The notes under the pieces are model-generated. The model had not been told where the DNA came from, ran no database searches, and saw only the letters and a list, made by a program, of their open reading frames with translations. The position numbers were made by a program, and so were the translations under genes. 64,000 bases of DNA from Apostichopus japonicus (taxonomy: Eukaryota > Echinodermata > Holothuroidea > Aspidochirotida > Stichopodidae): assembly GCF_037975245.1 (NCBI RefSeq), contig NC_092569.1:17713501-17777500 (forward strand), written 5' to 3'. Position 1 is the stretch's first letter; every line of letters starts with the position of its first letter. Positions 58,494-64,000 of the stretch are shown here, one piece after another.

Positions 58494-60200
58494 AGAGAGT
58501 AGCCACAAATGCGATCCAGGAAGGATTGTCCTATATGTCGGCGTAAGATGCGCCACAAAGTTGCATCTGTCGGCGTGAGAAACGTCACAGTCTGTTTGAT
58601 CCTCCTCCGTATATCATATTTATCCATTTTTATGTTTATCTTTCTCCATTTCTTCAATTTGACTTTTTTTTTCGGGTATAATTCACATTTTGAAATTTTT
58701 ATTCCTTTTCTCCCTTTTTTTCCAACAAAGAAAAAAAATGAGATCATTCAGATTGTTTCAATTCATTCATAGTGGCAATTAGAATATTCATCCTTCCTTA
58801 ATATGTAGATAAATATTTTAGAGAGAAGTTTAATCTTCTTGGATATTAACAGTATCTTATAAATGATAGTACTAACTGACATTAATTGTTTATTCTTATT
58901 AGGTAGTATCAGAAGATGAACACATGTTGCCACTGTACTATTATACTATTTGGAAGCTGATGATGGACTCTTCTTCTTCTTCCTAAACATACCCATGACA
59001 GTCAATAACATAATAATCATTTCACACATGTGTACACTAATTTAGGGGAGGTTTCATTTCTCATTTTAAGTTTGGTTTTTTCCCCTCTGCTTTCACAAGT
59101 TTTTTTTTTTTTTTTAACTCTTATCGGAGAGAAACTTTCAGATGTGACCTTTTGACACGCGCTTCAAGAAGGAGCCTGTCTGAGGTTGGCATGGCCCTGG
59201 ACCTCAGGATGAGGTCGGTGAGATAAGCCGCCTGATGCGGTAGTTGTAGTTGAGAAATGGCAGTGTTGTAAGATCTATAAATAGGGAAGTCTAAAACTCT
59301 TACATTGACATTACATTGACAATGCTGATACCATATAAGACAAATATAAGCTTCTGTTGTGTCCCAATTTTGTTATCTTCTGAAACTTTGCCATAATTAG
59401 TCACAGGTTTAATAGGAGAAACTCTTATATGACCCTAGTCCCATAGGGATTCTAGCTAGAATCTGTTCTCCTCCTCCCTACCACCTCCAAACAGAGGGGA
59501 TAAAATGGTATTAGTCAGTGTAAGAAGCAAGTTACCACTAGAGTTGAACAAGAAAGATTACAATGAAATGATTGTGGTAATTATGCAAGTTTTATAGGAT
59601 AGAAACGTGTTTTTTAATATCCTTAGAAAGAATACAAATCGGACACAGAAATAAGGAGTGTCTCTAGTTGTAGCAAGCAGCCTTATCTACATTGGTAGTA
59701 AGGAACTTACAAAGGTTTGAAGTATTGGTAATTGTCAATTCAAAAGAGCTTCCCGTCTGCCAAGAAATTTTCAGTTTCTTTTTGTCCTTTTCTGTTTTTA
59801 ATATTTTTGTTTATGGTTTAATGTTTCAATCTTAATTTTGTTTTGTAGGTGGTTTGAATATGAATAGAAAGTAAATATTGTGATGAAATGTTCTTAAGTG
59901 TAAATTGGTATATGACAGTGATATAGTTTGAAAGTCAGAAAAATGACATTTTTTCTAATTTCAAATCCATATTAAAGGCCTTTAGTGTCTGAGATATCCG
60001 GAAACAATTTCATGATTAGGAGCCTATCATATGATAATGTGCAAACTAGAGAACAGCTCATGACATGTTAAGTATCATCCTCATCTGGTTCACATCTGGT
60101 TTACATGATGTCACCAGTTTTGACACAGGTTGATCTGATAATCGTTGTTTTCACTTGTTACTGCATATCATGTCATTATTCAATAAAGCCTGAAGTTGTT
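58494..60200 (+). other. MELTF-like 3' UTR
   Basis: AT-rich with T runs. AATAAA at 60182-60187 is the likely polyadenylation signal; another A-rich variant lies near 60338. CAGTG occurs at ~59263, 59514 and 59914, but I could not form a proper iron-responsive hairpin around any of them. Confidence 0.5.
60182..60187 (+). terminator. polyadenylation signal, transferrin gene
   Basis: AATAAA about 1.7 kb after the stop codon. No earlier canonical AATAAA was noticed in the 3' region, but other variants could be used. Confidence 0.4.
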
Positions 60201-63139
60201 CCCACTCGCGACGACGTAGGAATGGATCAACAATTTCAAGTAGAGTTGATTCTTTGCCCTACCAGGCACACAGGACCATTCATTTAGCTTTTGATTAAAA
60301 CTCAGTAATTAATCTTGGTGAAATTATGAACTGCATCAAATAAATGCCAATACTGATTTTATTTTCAATAATTCATTTTCTTTCATTTAGGATGGTAATC
60401 ATGGCAATCAATTGTTCTTTTTCTTCTTCTATACTATTATTATGTGACCTATTGCATGGGTGCATTTATAATCTGCTTTGCATATCATTGAATATTCATT
60501 AACCAAGAATATATGTAGCTTAACACGTCAACGTACTTTGGTTTTGGAGTTGATTTGTCTGCGAAAAGTTGACTGCTTGTGGAGTTAAATTGTCGACTAT
60601 GCTTTCATTTGTGTTATGTGTTTGCAGTGTGTTGTATGGCAATGAATCATGCATTGTGGAACAATTATAATTGTGCACATAACAACTGTGTTATCAGGAC
60701 AGTTTGAATGAAACCAGAAACCACTGAACGAATAACTGAAGTCAACATTTCTCCAGGCTTGATGATTCGTTGAACATTGTTGTGTCTAGTTGCTATGGAT
60801 TCATTTCAATATATACGCGTGCAAATTAGTCCTGTGTGACGTTTGTCTTTATTTACCACTTCTCTTGTTGAGTATCAGCGTACATGAAGGATCATATTAA
60901 GAGGGGGAAATGCGGGGGGAGGGACGAAATTTTTTTAAAACTTGTTTTTTTAATGATGAAACTGGCAAAACATTGCACCAGATCGCATCTAAGGACCTTC
61001 AATTGTTCAAAAATATCTCAAAGGGGAGGAGGACACCACCTCCCATTAGACCCCTCCCCCATATCAATCGCAAAATGTGCTCCCCCTTTCAAGTTCCTGG
61101 CTACGTCGATTGGGGGGGGGGGTTGGAGGTGAAGGGGGATGTCTGAATATCATTGTTATCAGTGGTCAAACGTTCTGGTATATTTTTTGACCAGGAAATA
61201 AGTTTCTAGGCCTAAACTGTACTAGGTGTTCTCCGTTTGCCATCCCCGAATGATGTGATACGGGGTTTCATTTGCAGAGACACTCAATGTAGAAAATAGT
61301 CACGAAGAAGCAAGCGATATTTCACATGAAAGTATACATTTTCAGCCATATAGTACTCCTACACTGACCTTGATGTGATAACGAAATGTACGTGTTTCTA
61401 GTGCACGGTGGGGGCGCTAAGGCACCAGTTCTTACAACAAATATATCGTAAATTACCAGGTGGTTCATGGTGGTCGCTTGGGGACGGGCCATATTGTCCG
61501 TTATCGATTTGTGTCCTTTGAGAAATTTTGTAATACTTAAAATGTGCTGATTTGCGAAATGGAGCTTTTAAATAACGTTACGTTCAATTTTTTTTTCAAC
61601 TTTTAGGTTAGTCTGCTTAGTATTTACGTTTTAAAAGGGGCTCCAGATATTGTGAAACCTGGATGGCAAAGAAGTTTAACACACAAAACTTTTAATCTAC
61701 CGCATTCATTCGGAGGCAACACCTGCCCCACCCGTTCCGGTGCCCTTGAGATGCCTGTGAGGTAGCCTATACCTATGATGTTATAAACCAATTCATTTAT
61801 GCACATGTGAAATAATCAGACTGCGACAGGCGGTATTATACAGCAACACTATAGTATTTGCATTAAAAATCAATACTCATTCGTTAGCATATTCATTTTA
61901 TATTTTACTAACTGATATACGTGGCCTAAGCCATCTGTAGAAAACTTCACAGATATTTATCGATCCGCTATACTATAGTTTTAAAAAGCAGTGTTAGGCC
62001 TAATTCCATATGAGCTTACTACATTAGCCTATCTGAGTTGCTCGTTTTACAAATTGCCATGGTTTTTTACTTTGCTACTACTATAACTGTCGTTTTTCCA
62101 AGTCGGCAATGCTTATTGTGATATATAGGCCCTCATCGATAACAAAGTGAAGGGAAATTTTTGACGGACAACTATAATATCGAAAAGGTACGTTGACTCT
62201 CATATTATGTTACTTGCGGGGGTCATTATCATACTGGATATAGGAAAGACTTCGTTTGTAGAAAAAGAAATACTACAGTTTAGAAAATGTCCCCCAAACA
62301 AGCGCAACTGAAGTCGACGTGTATTACATGAAAAGAACATCCATTTATGTTTTAAACTTCGAAGCGATAAAGAGCATTAGAAGAGTAAGGTGTGATGGAT
62401 AGTATTGGTAACTTTTCGTTGTAACTGTTCTTCATTTTCTTCCCTTTGAAAGATGATATAGGCCTACCGTCAAATACGATTCAGTCATCTACAATTTCAA
62501 ATCGTAATACGCGAAACACTTCCATCGTCAGTTGGGGTAAAATGTTTCAGACGAAGGTTTTTGTTTTCGGTCAGGGAAGAATTGGAATAGGCTTCCGGGT
62601 ATTCAAGCAACCCCCGCCTCCCTCTTTCAGTCTCGTACTTTTAGTATTAACTACCATTCACAAAGTAGTGTTTGAACTAACTATGGACTTAATATGATAG
62701 TCTAAATATGCTTCCGAATGCACCGTACGACGTCTAAACTTGTATTTACTTTTTCTAATGGTGGACCACTACACACCCTACATGGAATTCGGCTTCCATG
62801 ACATTCATTTATAAATCTTCCATTCGCCTATGGACCTTCCAGTAAAGCGGCAAGCACTTAACGTATAAGTCAGTCGAGGGGAAAAAATATTCTTCACTTT
62901 TGAAATACGGTGCAAGGCCTGTATGCGAAGATAGTGACACGAACCCTTTTATAACGGATTAATGATGGTCACTTTTATAATTCGTCCATAGTATGACACG
63001 CTGTTCGTATACGTTCGATGTCTTGCGAGTTTGCACATGGCATTATGCCAGGCAGGACTGTTGGGCTTGGGTTAATCTCATATTGGTACATTTATAGTAT
63101 TAAATAACTGTGCGCATCAGAGCCAGGTAGGGTCCCGGG
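60201..63139. other. intergenic, downstream of the transferrin gene
   Basis: Apart from a hAT MITE relic (60895-61135) I see no gene. Short open frames lack splice or domain support. Confidence 0.5.
60895..61135. mobile_element. decayed hAT-type MITE relic
   Basis: GATCGCATCTAAGG, ATTAGACCCCTCCCC and the end CCTGGCTACGTCGATTGG resemble parts of the intact MITE at 63140-63495. No clear target duplication. Confidence 0.45.
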
Positions 63140-63495
63140 CAAGGGCGTAGGAACCGGGGGGCTGGGGGGCGCCAGCCCCCCAGTGAAAAATATGGAGGGG
63201 CGGAAGTGTCATTCCGCCCTCCCGCTTCGCAAGTCAGAAAACCCCTTTTTCATTTCCAAATGAGAAAAAAATCTCATTTGGAGCACCAAATTGCATCTAA
63301 GGCCAGGTGAAAATGCAAAATTATTTACAAAATGGAGTGGGTGTTGAAGTGTGCTATATTACACCAAATTGCATCTGAGGCCACCTGGAAATACAAAAAA
63401 ATTCCTCACCCCCTCACCCCCTCCCCTTAGACCCCTCCCCGAGGCCGGCCATCAGTCTTCAGCCCCCCACTCAAAAGTACCTTCCTACGCCACTG
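63140..63495. mobile_element. hAT-type MITE with 8-bp target duplication
   Basis: GTCCCGGG on both sides (63132-63139 and 63496-63503). Ends CAAGGGCGTAGGAACC and CTTCCTACGCCACTG are inverted repeats. An internal direct repeat contains CAAATTGCATCT(A/G)AGGCCA. Confidence 0.85.
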
Positions 63496-63503
63496 GTCCC
63501 GGG

Positions 63504-64000
63504 TGCATTTACGTCACCGGGCCCTTTTATGAATTATGAATTTTCTGAAGTATATTATTTATTATTTATCGGGTCTGAGTGTTTGTGCCTTCAGTTTTTT
63601 TCTCTCCTATAGGGTCCTTGATTGGGACTTGAGTGTCTCTATTGATCCTTTTTATCTACTAAGCTAAACTAAACTACATGAGAACGCATCATTCTTAGTG
63701 CTATCCTATCATGACCCCCGGATCCCTTCACCTGACCCCCCCCCCCTACATCTCGTTTCTCTATCAACTGTAAGTGTAAACCCTGCAAAGTTCACGTTCT
63801 GTTGAGGGCTACAGTATATATCTACACTGCATTAGCATATCCGTATATTAAATTACGTATATGATATTCTTTACAGATAAATAAATTGGATGCCTTGAAA
63901 TCGTCATGAAATAATTTTACGACATGAACAATTAAACAAATTAACATACAGAAAAGATGAATAGCACAGAGTTGTTCCCGAAGATTGAAAATGAATGAAG
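63504..64000. other. intergenic, nothing recognised
   Basis: No coding, tRNA-like or repeat structure supported. Confidence 0.5.

Noticed and set aside
59250-59930. Iron-responsive element in the transferrin 3' UTR
   Set aside because: CAGTG words are present, but the flanking bases do not form the required 5-bp stem with a bulged C.

Overview
This is a eukaryotic window: AT-rich, with large introns and dense interspersed repeats. It looks like a marine invertebrate deuterostome, most likely an echinoderm. A holothurian (sea cucumber) is my best guess, because a secreted fibrinogen-domain protein lies next to a two-lobed GPI-anchored transferrin. The organism is inference; the gene structures below were read directly from splice sites and reading frames.

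Three protein-coding genes can be supported. (1) About 1.2-7.4 kb, + strand: a secreted fibrinogen-related (FReD, ficolin-like) protein of about 245 aa in four coding exons. Its signal-peptide exon has two possible donors; the stronger one instead makes a 40-aa cationic secreted peptide. (2) 12.97-58.49 kb, + strand: a complete melanotransferrin-like gene with 14 coding exons and 745 aa. All exon phases agree, both iron lobes are present and the C-terminus is a GPI-type tail. The N-lobe keeps every iron and anion ligand; the C-lobe keeps the four metal ligands but has Lys for the anion-binding Arg. (3) 25.37-28.87 kb, - strand, inside intron 2 of gene 2: a DDE-type transposase with two spliced C-terminal exons and an N-terminal part broken by frameshifts.

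The transposase sits in an 8.1-kb DNA transposon (24,205-32,302). Its ends are fixed by a 12-bp inverted repeat and because it interrupts one unit of a ~1.08-kb tandem repeat that continues to ~36.39 kb. The array unit contains a ~590-bp MITE with ~87-bp inverted ends and TA flanks. Other mobile DNA includes two hAT-type MITEs each nested in another hAT-type MITE (11.3-12.4 kb and 29.9-31.0 kb, all with 8-bp duplications), one more at 63.1 kb, several tRNA-derived SINEs (two with clear target duplications), a CR1-like LINE tail, two minisatellites and a ~470-bp AAT microsatellite.

The most unusual signal is genome-texture scale. The 7-mer TACTGTA/TACAGTA is several-fold over-represented across the transferrin introns, nearly absent from the young 8.1-kb transposon, and differs between tandem-repeat copies as clean 5-bp insertions at TA sites. 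This is what excision footprints of Tc1/mariner transposons with CAG...CTG ends look like. Flanks at 1-1.2 kb and 60.2-64 kb hold little beyond repeats.
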